Positions 27,192 to 36,441 of a DNA stretch of 64,000 nucleotides are shown one piece after another (position 1 is the stretch's first letter; the number at the start of each line of letters is the position of its first letter). This DNA comes from Bacteroidales bacterium UBA7569 (GTDB lineage: Bacteria; Bacteroidota; Bacteroidia; Bacteroidales; Paludibacteraceae). The DNA lies in contig DLLF01000018.1 in the NCBI GenBank assembly GCA_002477945.1, positions 1-64,000 on the forward strand. The letters are read 5' to 3'. The position numbers were made by a program, and so were the translations under genes. The notes under the pieces are model-generated. The model saw only the letters and a program-made list of their open reading frames with translations, made no database searches and was not told the origin of the DNA.

Positions 27192-27222
27192 CAAAGGTAG
27201 GCATTTTTTTTTATCCTCTCAA
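27192..27222 (-). promoter_or_regulatory. Promoter of the glucan phosphorylase gene
   Basis: Minus-strand TTG (27222-27220) and TACCTTTG (27199-27192), 20 bp apart, about 78 bp before the ATG. Confidence 0.7.
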
Positions 27223-27403
27223 CAAGGTAACGCACAAAACCGACGAAAGGGCATTTCAAGGCTACAAGAAAACGCTGGACGCTGACAAACTGCATCTTTT
27301 CCCGTATCCTTCAGGTAGGTTTCAGGAATATCGTATCGTCTGTGCGGCAATCAGGCTGCAACGAACTGCCATGCATCTTCCTGCAAGTTCTGCAAATAGT
27401 CTT

Positions 27404-27441
27404 TACGACCCCTCAAGCCGACCTCAAGCACCCCTCGTCGG
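27404..27441 (-). repeat. 11-bp-period repeat array (copy 3 of 6)
   Basis: On the minus strand: GAGGGGTGCTT, GAGGTCGGCTT, GAGGGGTCGTA. Three clean 11-bp units. Confidence 0.75.
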
Positions 27442-27453
27442 GAGATGGATTAG

Positions 27454-27470
27454 CCCCTCCTTCGGAGGGG
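27454..27470. repeat. CCCCTCC hairpin element
   Basis: CCCCTCC-TTC-GGAGGGG, preceded by TTAG and followed by TTGGGGAG, as at 36284. Confidence 0.7.
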
Positions 27471-27531
27471 TTGGGGAGTTCTGAATTGTCCAATGTAAAT
27501 AACTTGGTCTCTCATTGAGAGATGACCTTAT

Positions 27532-27569
27532 GTTTCTTATCCTGCTCATTTGCCCGATTTGTCAAATCG
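27532..27569 (-). repeat. 9-bp-period repeat array (copy 3)
   Basis: On the minus strand: ATTTGACAA, ATCGGGCAA, ATGAGCAGG, ATAAGAAAC. The last units resemble those at 36118. Confidence 0.5.
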
Positions 27570-27675
27570 TAAACAATACACCGCCCAAGAGGGAGGTTAT
27601 TCGCTTCTTCAATGAAATAATACAGCATAATGAACGCCACATCATCGTTAATCCGTCAAATCGTCAAAAAACTTA

Positions 27676-27706
27676 TTGCAGAGCCGGAAACTTTTCTATA
27701 CCTTTG
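27676..27706 (+). promoter_or_regulatory. Promoter of the 1103-aa T9SS cargo and OmpA gene
   Basis: TTG (27676-27678) and TACCTTTG (27699-27706), 20 bp apart. It leaves a leader of about 140 nt before the ATG at 27855. Confidence 0.6.
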
Positions 27707-27854
27707 CACGCGGTTTTTGTAAACTGCGGTATTGTGTACATAATGTAAGAACAAAACCTCCTTCAAGCAGAATATACACTATGCCAAATGGTTATACCGG
27801 AGAGAAATAACCGCATTTGGTCAGAACTATTATAGGATAAGAAAAGATTGTTTT

Positions 27855-30800
27855 ATGAAGAAAGTATCTTGGGGAAGATGTCTCCGCACTGCGTGTTGCT
27901 TGTGCCTCGCGGCTTGGGGCTGCATCATAAGCCCGTCGTGGGCTGCACCCGTTGCAACAGTGCCTTACGAAAACTCGTTTGAAGACCCTGACGAAGTGGC
28001 GGAATGGCAATTTGCTTCCGTCCCGGAAAACGTATTCCAACCGGAATTGTCTGTACACACCCGTTGGACTGTCGGAAACCAAACAGCACGAACAGGCACA
28101 CAATCGCTCAATGTGGTGGACAAAACGGGTGATTTCGGCTACGAAGCCGGATCCTACATAATTTGTGCTTATCGGACATTCCGGCTGCCGCAAGGACAAT
28201 ACGACATTTCTTTCGATTGGAAAGCAGGAGGAACTGCCAACGATGGACTGTACGTAGCATGGGTCCCCGCAGGAACAACCATTGCAGGGGCACAGACCGG
28301 CTCTTCTGTACCCGTGTTTGTAACGGGGAACGAATTGCAAAACTGCAAAGAAACAAAAGAATATGGTAATGCGGTCAGCCGTACTTTTCCGCTCATTGGT
28401 CAACAGGCATATACCAACCTGTCTGCTTCGTTTGTAGTGGATGCCGCCCATGCCACAACAGGCTACAACCTGGTATTCGTATGGTTGGTGAATAGTCCCG
28501 ATGCTACACCGACAGAGGTATCTGTTGCTGTCGACAACATCTACATAACGAAAAAACCTGCAGCAGGGGCTTGCTTCGCCACGCCCTCCAATCTCACTTA
28601 CTCCGACAACAATGGACAAGTACGCTTTAGTTGGACAGGCAATGCCGATTCCTACGACATACAGTTCTTTGCTTCATCGGAATCTGCAACCTACCGTGTA
28701 GAGCAGAACATAACTGCCACTTCTTTTCAATGCGACCTGGATGACTTGGCAGAGGGCGTTTACACCTTCCGCGTCCGTGCCGTTTGTGCCGATGGTTCTT
28801 CACAATGGGTCACATATCCGAATGTCTTGATATACGATCCGTCCGCACACTGCTTGGATTATTTGGATTTCTATGCTGCAGGGGTGGAATGTCGGTATGG
28901 CACTTGGAACCAACCATCCGATGTAACGGGTTCAAGTGGCTCGGTCGGAGTGATTGATAATGGTTATGCATCCGAAAGCAGCCGCCATACAAGGCACTAC
29001 ATAGAAGGAGAGACCGACCCCCGTACGGAAAATAGGCTTACCACCAAACCGGCTGGGGCTGTGGCTTCCGTCCGGTTAGGTAATTGGGATAATGGTGCTG
29101 AATGGGAATCAATCACCTATACCACAACGATAGGGGAAGACGTGGGTGTCCTGCAATTGAAGTATGCACTTGTCTTGCAAGACCCTGGACATGACGAAGA
29201 CGAGCAGCCACGGTTTACGCTTGAAATACTCAATAGCGCAGGACAACCCGTAGATGCCACCTGTGGCGCAGCCGACTTCCGCGCAGGTATCAATACCGAT
29301 GGCTGGCATACCGTCGGTACAGGATACGATAAAGTCCTCTGGAAAGAATGGACAACGGTCGGTCTCAATGTACGGGAACTGAGGGGACAAACCATCAAAA
29401 TACGCTTGACAACGTACGACTGCTCATTGTCCGGACACTATGGTTATGCTTATTTCACCTTGGACTGCTCCCAAGGAGAAATTCAGGGTGTCACGTGTGG
29501 AGAAAAGCCCACTATCCTTACCGTGGACGAGGGATTCCAATATCGCTGGTACAAACCCTACAATCCGTCAGAGCCTTTCTACGAAGGGCAAGACCCTACC
29601 TCACGGGAGATGCTCATTGCACCCACCGACTCCAACCACTATGCTTGCGACTTGATTTCGTTGACCAACCCCGATTGCTATTTCACACTGCAGGCATCTG
29701 CATTGGCACGCTTCCCCAAAGCAAGAGCAACACTCGGATATATGGCGGAAGACTGCAAAAACTATATTACAATACAGAACGAAAGCGGAATCTTTGGATA
29801 CTACACCAATCCGCTCACAGGCAGAGAACGGGAAGTTCGTATAAGCGATTGCTACAACCATATATGGTACCTCGTGGACGAAGACGGAACGGCTACGGAA
29901 TTTTCTAGAGAGAAAGATCCATTGCGTGTACAGGTTTCTGAAGACGGAGGTACGGCACACATACGTTTGCATGTCACGATGAAAGGGGAAACGTGTCAGG
30001 AAGAGCAGGATTTCTACGTAACATATCCAAAAATCGGAAAGACGCAGGCGGAAACCGACGCCTATATGTGTAAAGGAGGCTCTTATCAGTTCGAAGGCAA
30101 CACATACACCGAACCGGGAACCTATCCCGTTGTGTTGAAAACGTGGGCAGGGTGCGATAGTATTCTGACACTCCATCTGCAAGCACTCAGTGCCGACACC
30201 ATACGGGATACGGTAGTGGTTTGCGGTGGACAAACCTATGAATGGGAAGGACAGAACATCACAAAAGAGGGAGAATATGAACACCATATACCTTTCCTGA
30301 CAAGAGTGGTTGATTGCGATAGTATCCTGTGGTACCGGTATGTGAAGGTATTGGACAACCTGCAGGCTACCCTCCAAGATATTCCCTCCGCATTGTGCGG
30401 GGACGATGCCACGCTGCCCGTAACCGTACGCATTGACAAAGGTATGGCGGGCTACTACTCCTTGTTGTTCGACGAAGTCGGACACAACGGAGGCTTCAAC
30501 GATATCGTGGAAGAAAGCGTGAACGACAATTCACAGGAACTTACCATCAATATCCCGATAGCAGGAAGCGGTAAAGTGTACAAACGCCCGAATCGCTACA
30601 CGGCTAATCTTGTGATGAGCGATGTCAACAAGTGCAGCGATGTCAATATCCCCATATCCTTTGACGTCCTCTATCCCGACAGTATCCTGTTACAGTTGTG
30701 GGACGATTTGCTGTCTGTCACCAATTCCGCATGGAACGGAGGGTACGAGTTCTCAACATATCAATGGTACAAAGACGGCGAGGTGCTTCCGGGACAAACG

Positions 30801-31166
30801 CAATTCCGGCTGTATCTGCCTGAAGAGAAATTAGACCTCTCCGCAGAATACTCCGTGCTGTTGACACGGGCGGATGATGGCGTTGCCATGATGACCTGCG
30901 GGTTCCGTCCTCATGCCATCACGGATATTGAGAGAGACTCTATAGTCATTTCTTTCCAAAGCGTATCCAATGATGGCCAGGCTGTAATGATGGAAACCTC
31001 TCGCAATGCCAATGTGCAAGTCTATTCCTCATTGGGACTGCTTGTCGCCTCCACGCAAATAAACGGACAAGGTGAAATCAATCTCCCCGATATGCGGGGA
31101 CTTTATGTGGTATGTGCCACCGATGTACAAGGTCGAAAAGAAACCTACCGGCTCATTCTAAGATAA
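27855..31166 (+). CDS. Type IX-secreted multidomain surface protein (FN3, jelly-roll, GCDS repeats)
   Basis: 1103 aa. A signal peptide ends near residue 30 (SPSWA). A jelly-roll domain of the cleaved-adhesin kind spans about 35-235 (VPYENSFEDPDEVAEW opening), an FN3 domain about 240-325, and another beta-sandwich about 335-550. Two modules with the GCDSI/DCDSI ending (about 735-835) follow. A C-terminal domain at about 850-1010 (YQWYKDGEVLPGQT) is shared with the 1081-aa protein at 46792. The last 70 residues are a type A sorting domain (VQVYSSLGLLVAS, GLYVVCATD). T9SS export is inferred from it. The OmpA-like gene follows after 7 bp. No enzyme motif is seen, so an adhesive or structural role is likely. 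Confidence 0.85.
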   Translation: MKKVSWGRCLRTACCLCLAAWGCIISPSWAAPVATVPYENSFEDPDEVAEWQFASVPENVFQPELSVHTRWTVGNQTARTGTQSLNVVDKTGDFGYEAGSYIICAYRTFRLPQGQYDISFDWKAGGTANDGLYVAWVPAGTTIAGAQTGSSVPVFVTGNELQNCKETKEYGNAVSRTFPLIGQQAYTNLSASFVVDAAHATTGYNLVFVWLVNSPDATPTEVSVAVDNIYITKKPAAGACFATPSNLTYSDNNGQVRFSWTGNADSYDIQFFASSESATYRVEQNITATSFQCDLDDLAEGVYTFRVRAVCADGSSQWVTYPNVLIYDPSAHCLDYLDFYAAGVECRYGTWNQPSDVTGSSGSVGVIDNGYASESSRHTRHYIEGETDPRTENRLTTKPAGAVASVRLGNWDNGAEWESITYTTTIGEDVGVLQLKYALVLQDPGHDEDEQPRFTLEILNSAGQPVDATCGAADFRAGINTDGWHTVGTGYDKVLWKEWTTVGLNVRELRGQTIKIRLTTYDCSLSGHYGYAYFTLDCSQGEIQGVTCGEKPTILTVDEGFQYRWYKPYNPSEPFYEGQDPTSREMLIAPTDSNHYACDLISLTNPDCYFTLQASALARFPKARATLGYMAEDCKNYITIQNESGIFGYYTNPLTGREREVRISDCYNHIWYLVDEDGTATEFSREKDPLRVQVSEDGGTAHIRLHVTMKGETCQEEQDFYVTYPKIGKTQAETDAYMCKGGSYQFEGNTYTEPGTYPVVLKTWAGCDSILTLHLQALSADTIRDTVVVCGGQTYEWEGQNITKEGEYEHHIPFLTRVVDCDSILWYRYVKVLDNLQATLQDIPSALCGDDATLPVTVRIDKGMAGYYSLLFDEVGHNGGFNDIVEESVNDNSQELTINIPIAGSGKVYKRPNRYTANLVMSDVNKCSDVNIPISFDVLYPDSILLQLWDDLLSVTNSAWNGGYEFSTYQWYKDGEVLPGQTQFRLYLPEEKLDLSAEYSVLLTRADDGVAMMTCGFRPHAITDIERDSIVISFQSVSNDGQAVMMETSRNANVQVYSSLGLLVASTQINGQGEINLPDMRGLYVVCATDVQGRKETYRLILR

Positions 31167-31173
31167 CAACACA

Positions 31174-32811
31174 ATGAAAAAATCACTACAATATTGCCTG
31201 CTTTCCATGCTCTGCTGGGCTGGACTGTTAAATACCGCCACAGCGCAAACTCATTATGTCGGTATCTCGCCCAAATTGGGCTATGCGGCAATGCTCGACA
31301 ATAAGTTCTCAAGCAACAATCTCGACGGGTTCGACCTGCGCACACAGGGAGGCGTCATCGGAGGTATGTCATTCTTCTATGAACTCAAAAAAGAAGCCTT
31401 CCGCTTCCAAACGGGACTTGATTTCGACTACATCAACTCCACCTCCCGTATCACCGACTTCACGGTGGACGGAAAGATGACTTTCCCTTACGACATGGTT
31501 TACCACTATAACTTTCAAAATTGGAAGGAAACGCGCAACTCTTTCTATATGCAAGTGCCTGTATTGTTCGGCGCACAGGTAAACCGCTTCTTCTTCTTTG
31601 CGGGACCAAAAGTGGCTATCCCGTTGGCGGGAGGCTATTCATCGCGTGGCACGGTAAACGTCACCGGCACTCATTCCAAGTTACCGGCTGACCTCGAAAA
31701 CATATATACGCATGAAATGCTCCCGACCGACTACCGCTACAAAGGGAAACTGGCACTGCGCCCCACTGTATCATTGGCATTGGAAGCAGGAATCGACTTG
31801 GATCGTTGGTTGGCATCGCCGCCACCGCGCCGCAAACGGGGACAAGCCCGCAAAAAGAGAACCTTCAAGCAGTTGCTCCACTATCGGGCAAGCGTGTTCG
31901 CCGACTATGCATTCCTCAATACCAACAACTATGCGGCAAATACAACGAATGCGCAGCCTTACATAAAAGGGGTAAGCAGCGACTACGAAGGACGTCTCCC
32001 TGTATTCGCCAACGGAAGCAACCGTTTGGAGGGTATGAATACGGCGTTGGCAACCGATGGCGCACAAAAAATGAACCTCAATCCTCTGACAATCGGAGTG
32101 AAGTTCACAATTATGTATGAGTTCGAGAAGCCCATACCGCCAAAGAAAACTCCGCGACCCAAGCCCCAACCAAAACCCAAACCCAAGCCGCAGCCCAAAC
32201 CGGAAGCACCCAAATACTACCTGTGCGGTATCGTGGAGGACAAAGAAACTATGGCGCGCCTGTCTGACGCTGTGGTGGAGATATACGACACCACGGGAGA
32301 ACGCTCGCTGTATGCAGTGGAAATGGGTAACGACCAATCTGCGTTCGAAAGCAAATTGGAACCCGGCACCTATATGGCATACATACGCAAGGCCGGCTAT
32401 CTCCCCTACTCCGGCATCTTCTCCTTCCAAAAAGACACGGTGCATTTTGCACTGCAAGAGGTCAAAGAGAAGGTGGTAACGCTGTTGGACGTACATTTTG
32501 CTACCAACAAAACGGTGGTGCTACCTGAATCGGATCAGGTTTTGGAAGATTTGTACGACTTCCTCACAGAGAACCCGACAGTCCGTATCCGCATTGTCGG
32601 ACACACCGACAATGTCGGAACGTTAGAGGCTAACCAACGGCTCTCGGAAGGAAGGGCACGTTCCGTGACCAATGAAATGGTAAAACGAGGAATTGACCGG
32701 CACCGAATAGAATATGAAGGAAAAGGAAAGACCGCTCCCGTGGCCACAAATGACACCGAAGAAGGACGGGCAAAGAACCGTCGTGTGGAGTTCATTATCC
32801 TTTCCAAATAA
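31174..32811 (+). CDS. Outer-membrane barrel protein with OmpA C-terminal domain
   Basis: 545 aa. A signal peptide ends near residue 24 (NTATA). The N-terminal part (about 25-320) alternates aromatic strands like an outer-membrane beta-barrel. A Pro/Lys-rich linker (about 323-347) follows, then a small carboxypeptidase-regulatory-like domain (about 350-430, YLCGIVEDKETMARLSDAVVE). The OmpA peptidoglycan-binding domain is at about 435-545, with IRIVGHTDNVG and NQRLSEGRA. The arrangement ties a barrel to the cell wall. It is co-transcribed 7 bp behind a T9SS cargo, which suggests a partner role like PorP/SprF proteins, although this is not the PorP family. Confidence 0.88.
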   Translation: MKKSLQYCLLSMLCWAGLLNTATAQTHYVGISPKLGYAAMLDNKFSSNNLDGFDLRTQGGVIGGMSFFYELKKEAFRFQTGLDFDYINSTSRITDFTVDGKMTFPYDMVYHYNFQNWKETRNSFYMQVPVLFGAQVNRFFFFAGPKVAIPLAGGYSSRGTVNVTGTHSKLPADLENIYTHEMLPTDYRYKGKLALRPTVSLALEAGIDLDRWLASPPPRRKRGQARKKRTFKQLLHYRASVFADYAFLNTNNYAANTTNAQPYIKGVSSDYEGRLPVFANGSNRLEGMNTALATDGAQKMNLNPLTIGVKFTIMYEFEKPIPPKKTPRPKPQPKPKPKPQPKPEAPKYYLCGIVEDKETMARLSDAVVEIYDTTGERSLYAVEMGNDQSAFESKLEPGTYMAYIRKAGYLPYSGIFSFQKDTVHFALQEVKEKVVTLLDVHFATNKTVVLPESDQVLEDLYDFLTENPTVRIRIVGHTDNVGTLEANQRLSEGRARSVTNEMVKRGIDRHRIEYEGKGKTAPVATNDTEEGRAKNRRVEFIILSK

Positions 32812-32840
32812 TAACATAAGTATATCCAACCGTTTCCCAG

Positions 32841-32891
32841 GAGGAAGACTTCCCTTGTTCTCAAAAGAGGGACTTGTCTTCCTCTTGTTTG
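32841..32891 (+). terminator. Terminator after the OmpA-like gene
   Basis: GAGGAAGAC (32841-32849) pairs with GTCTTCCTC (32876-32884), with inner pairing TCCCT/AGGGA, then TTGTTTG. It abuts the rnr promoter. Confidence 0.7.
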
Positions 32892-32915
32892 TTTGCCAAA
32901 ATATAACTACCTTTG
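32885..32915 (+). promoter_or_regulatory. Promoter of rnr
   Basis: TTG (32885-32887) and TACCTTTG (32908-32915), 20 bp apart. Confidence 0.65.
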
Positions 32916-32975
32916 CCAATACTTCAATCTGTCATCATAAAGACATTTTGCCGAAATGTTGTTATCTGTAGCACT

Positions 32976-35000
32976 ATGAAAAAGAAGAATCTGCGGGGCA
33001 AACGCCCGCGCCTCACCGAATTGGTGGAAGCCATTCAGCAGGAATTTATCAACCATCCCGACGCTCTGTACACCATCAAAAAAATAGGCAACTGTGTGGG
33101 GGTGAGAACCATACGCGAACAATTGGCGGTACGGGAGATACTCAACAACTTGGTTAACTTCGACTTCCTCACCAAAACGGAATATGGGCTGTTCGGCTTG
33201 AAGAAGAACACCCCGGGAGCCGATGAAGCCTACGAAAAAGACACGTTCGTAGGAAAACTCGAAATCTCCGACAGAGGTGGCTATGTCGCCGTGCGAAGTT
33301 CTATCTTCAAGGGAGATATTTTCGTTCCCCACCCCCTTCTCCATGGAGCCAAAGATGAGCAGAAAGTCATAGTCAGATTGCGCCGTTGGCGACCAGGTAG
33401 CAGCACACCGGAAGGAGAAGTTATTGACATATTGGGCGATACAGGGGATAATAACACCGAAATGCACGCCATTCTTGCAGAGTTCGACCTTCCATACTCC
33501 TACCCCGCTCAGTTGGAGGAGGAAGCCGACCGGATGTCCGGTGAGTTCACCCCGAAAGATTTGGAGAACCGGCGGGATATGCGTCAGGTCTGCACATTCA
33601 CCATCGACCCACGCGATGCCAAGGATTTTGACGATGCCATCTCCATTCGGACCCTCGGAACAGACGGCAATACCGATTCCTCCTCCGCTGAGCCTCTTTA
33701 CGAAATCGGAGTCCATATAGCCGATGTTTCCCATTATGTAAAACCGGGTTCCAACATCGATAAGGAAGCCTACAAGCGTGCTACTTCTGTCTATTTGGTG
33801 GATCGCACGATTCCGATGTTGCCCGAACATCTGTGCAATATCCTCTGCTCACTCCGACCCGATGAAGACAAACTCGCATATTCCGTTATCTTCAGAATGG
33901 ACGACAAAGCCCATATCTTGGACTATGAAATTTGCCATACTGTTATACGCAGCAATCGTCGTTTCACCTATGAGGAAGCGCAGCAACGCATCGAAACGGG
34001 TCAAGGAGACTTCGCTACCGAAATCAATCAACTCAACCAATTGGCGCAAATCTTGCGGGAACGGCGTTTTATGCAAGGAGCCATCGCCTTCGACAGAGAA
34101 GAAGTGCGCTTCGAAATAGATGACAAAGGAAAACCGGTCTCGGTCTATTTCAAGGAAATGAAAGAATCAAACCAACTCGTGGAAGAGTTTATGTTGCTTG
34201 CCAATAAAACGGTTGCACAACACATAGGGAAACCCAAAAACGATGGAAGAAGACGCACTGCACAACCCAAGAATTTTGTTTATCGGGTACACGACCTTCC
34301 CGACCGGGAACGTGTCCGTGATTTCTCACAATTCATCAAACGCTTCGGATATACCCTTAAAACATCCAACTCGCAAGGGACAACGTCTAAAAACTTTAAC
34401 AAACTGCTTACGCAGGTGCGGGGTACGGCGGAACAACATCTCATCGAGACTCTGGCGGTACGCAGCATGGCAAAAGCAGTGTATTCAACCGACAATATCG
34501 GGCATTACGGATTGGCGTTCCCGTTCTATACCCATTTCACGTCTCCCATACGGCGTTATCCCGACTTGATGGTACACCGCCTGCTCGATCGCTATAGCAA
34601 GGGCGGAACATCGGTCAACAAAAGCGATTTGGAAGACAAATGCAGACATTGCTCTGCGCAGGAACAGTTGGCGGCAAATGCCGAAAGGGCAAGCATCAAG
34701 TATAAGCAGGTGGAGTTCCTGTCCGATCGCATCGGGCAAGAGTTTGTGGGAATCATCTCTGGCGTAACGGAATGGGGCATTTATGTAGAAATTGAAGAGA
34801 ACAAATGTGAGGGGATGGTCTCCATACACCATTTGGATCGGAACGACTACTTTGTTTTCAACGAGAAAGAATACTGCATCGAGGGAATACGTTCTGGAAA
34901 ACGCTATCAATTGGGCGATGAAGTGAAAATCCGCGTCGTTCACGCCGACTTGCAGCGCCGTCAACTGGATTTCTCTTTGGTGGAAGAAGGTACCTGCTGA
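32976..35000 (+). CDS. rnr: Ribonuclease R
   Basis: 674 aa from MKKKNLRGKR; the frame is open 21 codons further up, but that part overlaps the promoter. An N-terminal helical and cold-shock part comes first (FVGKLEISDRGGYVAV). The RNB catalytic domain has DPRDAKDFDDAIS, which holds the metal-binding Asp set, and HIADVSHYV. A C-terminal S1 domain (GIISGVTEWGIYVEI, about 600-672) follows. It is a processive 3'-5' exoribonuclease that degrades structured RNA. The basic C-terminal tail of E. coli RNase R is missing. Confidence 0.96.
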   Translation: MKKKNLRGKRPRLTELVEAIQQEFINHPDALYTIKKIGNCVGVRTIREQLAVREILNNLVNFDFLTKTEYGLFGLKKNTPGADEAYEKDTFVGKLEISDRGGYVAVRSSIFKGDIFVPHPLLHGAKDEQKVIVRLRRWRPGSSTPEGEVIDILGDTGDNNTEMHAILAEFDLPYSYPAQLEEEADRMSGEFTPKDLENRRDMRQVCTFTIDPRDAKDFDDAISIRTLGTDGNTDSSSAEPLYEIGVHIADVSHYVKPGSNIDKEAYKRATSVYLVDRTIPMLPEHLCNILCSLRPDEDKLAYSVIFRMDDKAHILDYEICHTVIRSNRRFTYEEAQQRIETGQGDFATEINQLNQLAQILRERRFMQGAIAFDREEVRFEIDDKGKPVSVYFKEMKESNQLVEEFMLLANKTVAQHIGKPKNDGRRRTAQPKNFVYRVHDLPDRERVRDFSQFIKRFGYTLKTSNSQGTTSKNFNKLLTQVRGTAEQHLIETLAVRSMAKAVYSTDNIGHYGLAFPFYTHFTSPIRRYPDLMVHRLLDRYSKGGTSVNKSDLEDKCRHCSAQEQLAANAERASIKYKQVEFLSDRIGQEFVGIISGVTEWGIYVEIEENKCEGMVSIHHLDRNDYFVFNEKEYCIEGIRSGKRYQLGDEVKIRVVHADLQRRQLDFSLVEEGTC

Positions 35001-35006
35001 GCAGGT

Positions 35007-35036
35007 TTGCGCACAAAGAAAAATGTTGTACCTTTG
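35007..35036 (+). promoter_or_regulatory. Promoter of the 35062 barrel gene
   Basis: TTG (35007-35009) and TACCTTTG (35029-35036), spaced 19 bp. Transcription should begin near 35043, which makes the ATG at 35062 the sensible start. Confidence 0.7.
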
Positions 35037-35061
35037 TAATCCGATGAAAACACACCTTCTC

Positions 35062-35793
35062 ATGAATAAACGCCTGTTTTGCCTCCTTCTGGGGATTTTG
35101 TCCATACTTCCTTTGGCAGCAAAAGTGCAGATAACACTCTCATCAGGGCAAACTATTGTAGGCGACATCTTGTTTGAAAACGAAGAAGTCGTGCTTGTCA
35201 AAACCCCTGATGGCACGCGCTACCAATACTTGCGGCAGGATATTTCTTCCGTTTCGGAGGTCGTTGCGCAAGATAAAAACACGGAGAAAGTGGTTCGGCC
35301 TGCCAAAAAAGCGGGAGTGGCAGTACAAATGATGGGAGGTGTAGCCGTCTTACCCGCACCGCAGAGAACAATGGGAGGGTTCGTTGCGGCGGATCTGAAA
35401 GTGGGAGCATGCGATTTGCTGGGGAAACGCATTTTTCTTGGAGGGGCTGTGGGCTACCACTCTTTCCTGCTCGGTGGCAAAAATATAGGGTTCGTTCCCC
35501 TGCAGATTTCTACGGAAATCCCTTTCCTGCAAGGGAAACATACTCCCTATGTAGGTATCGGGATGGGATACGGATTCGCTACTGACAAAGCATACAAAGG
35601 AGGAATTTATGGCAATGCGGAAATCGGTTGGCGGTGTTGGCTTCATTCCAATATGGCATTGTACCTGTCTTGTTACAGCGAGTGCCAACAGGGTATGTTT
35701 TCCGTCTCCGAGAACATTGGCGGTGTGAACTACACTCGGCAAACCTCTCTCGCGTTATGCGCAGTAGGGGCTAAATTGGGAGTCAGATTCTGA
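35062..35793 (+). CDS. Predicted outer-membrane beta-barrel protein
   Basis: 243 aa from MNKRLFCLLL; ATG 35044 would be almost leaderless given the promoter. A signal peptide ends near PLAAK. Residues about 20-65 form a small beta motif (ITLSSGQTIVGDILFENEEVVLVKT split by turns) seen at the start of other Bacteroidetes surface proteins. The rest is a strand-rich barrel with Gly/aromatic alternation and a terminal aromatic (GAKLGVRF), the usual outer-membrane insertion signal. No enzymatic motif; function unknown. The RHH-like gene follows 14 bp downstream. Confidence 0.75.
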   Translation: MNKRLFCLLLGILSILPLAAKVQITLSSGQTIVGDILFENEEVVLVKTPDGTRYQYLRQDISSVSEVVAQDKNTEKVVRPAKKAGVAVQMMGGVAVLPAPQRTMGGFVAADLKVGACDLLGKRIFLGGAVGYHSFLLGGKNIGFVPLQISTEIPFLQGKHTPYVGIGMGYGFATDKAYKGGIYGNAEIGWRCWLHSNMALYLSCYSECQQGMFSVSENIGGVNYTRQTSLALCAVGAKLGVRF

Positions 35794-35807
35794 TTGTTGT
35801 CACCTCT

Positions 35808-36011
35808 ATGCGTCAAGGCAAACATCATACCGTAAAGAAAGCGTTGCGGAAGAACCGGATATCCGTCATGCTCAATGATAGTGAGATGCGGGCCCTCGAG
35901 AATTACTGCCAACGCTACAAATTCCGTAACCGTTCGCAGGCAATCCGGCAATTGCTTATCAAGAATATACTGCAGCGTTTCGACAACGATACACCTACCC
36001 TCTTCGATTGA
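35808..36011 (+). CDS. Small ribbon-helix-helix-like protein
   Basis: 67 aa. Pattern fits RHH: basic N-terminus, strand NRISVMLND (15-23), helix SEMRALENYCQRYKF, turn RNRS, helix QAIRQLLIKNILQRF. It ends TPTLFD. RHH proteins are DNA-binding dimers, often antitoxins or relaxosome accessory factors; no toxin or relaxase is next to it. Similar lone small proteins are known in Bacteroides. It may be in an operon with the barrel gene, 14 bp upstream. Confidence 0.65.
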   Translation: MRQGKHHTVKKALRKNRISVMLNDSEMRALENYCQRYKFRNRSQAIRQLLIKNILQRFDNDTPTLFD

Positions 36012-36117
36012 CTCTCCATCCGCTTTTGTTTACTCTTCTCATACCATAGTTCTTCAATCCATAGAACATTCCCAAAACCCTTATTACCTGCAACTTATAG
36101 AATGGTTCCGTGTGTGG

Positions 36118-36161
36118 ACCTGCTTATTGGGCTCATTAGTCCGATCTGCCCGATCCACCAT
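36118..36161 (-). repeat. 9-bp-period repeat array (copy 4)
   Basis: On the minus strand: ATCGGGCAG, ATCGGACTA, ATGAGCCCA, ATAAGCAGG. Last two units match 27532. Confidence 0.55.
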
Positions 36162-36211
36162 ATTATCTTCCCCGCAAAATCGTACCTCGTACATCGTCCA
36201 ATCGTAAATAC

Positions 36212-36262
36212 CACGACCTCTCAAGCCGACCTGAAGCACCCCTCATCGACCCCTCAACGAGA
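36212..36262 (-). repeat. 11-bp-period repeat array (copy 4 of 6)
   Basis: On the minus strand: GAGGGGTCGAT, GAGGGGTGCTT, CAGGTCGGCTT, GAGAGGTCGTG. The same order of units appears at 27404. Confidence 0.75.
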
Positions 36263-36283
36263 TGTCAATAATACAGATGTTAG

Positions 36284-36300
36284 CCCCTCCTTTGGAGGGG
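36284..36300. repeat. CCCCTCC hairpin element
   Basis: CCCCTCC-TTT-GGAGGGG preceded by TTAG and followed by ATGGGGAG; same element as 27454 and, inverted, 5524. Confidence 0.7.
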
Positions 36301-36441
36301 ATGGGGAGATCTACATCGTCAAATCATAAATCTATGTATTGTTTCTTATCGGGCGATACCATCGCCCGCCCTATCCTCCTATAGCAGGAATTCCCACATC
36401 CTCGGACTTCTCGATTAACTAGAACGTCTATAGCAAACCCG

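Larger units (their letters stand above)
27223..27675. other. Gene-free region with repeats
   Basis: Between the divergent phosphorylase and cargo promoters. It holds an 11-bp array, a CCCCTCC hairpin and a 9-bp array, described separately. No gene is credible; a 77-codon open frame at 27515 runs through the 9-bp array. Confidence 0.55.

Noticed and set aside
27515..27748. 77-codon open frame upstream of the T9SS cargo
   Set aside because: It lies over the 9-bp array and the cargo promoter and has no protein-like features.
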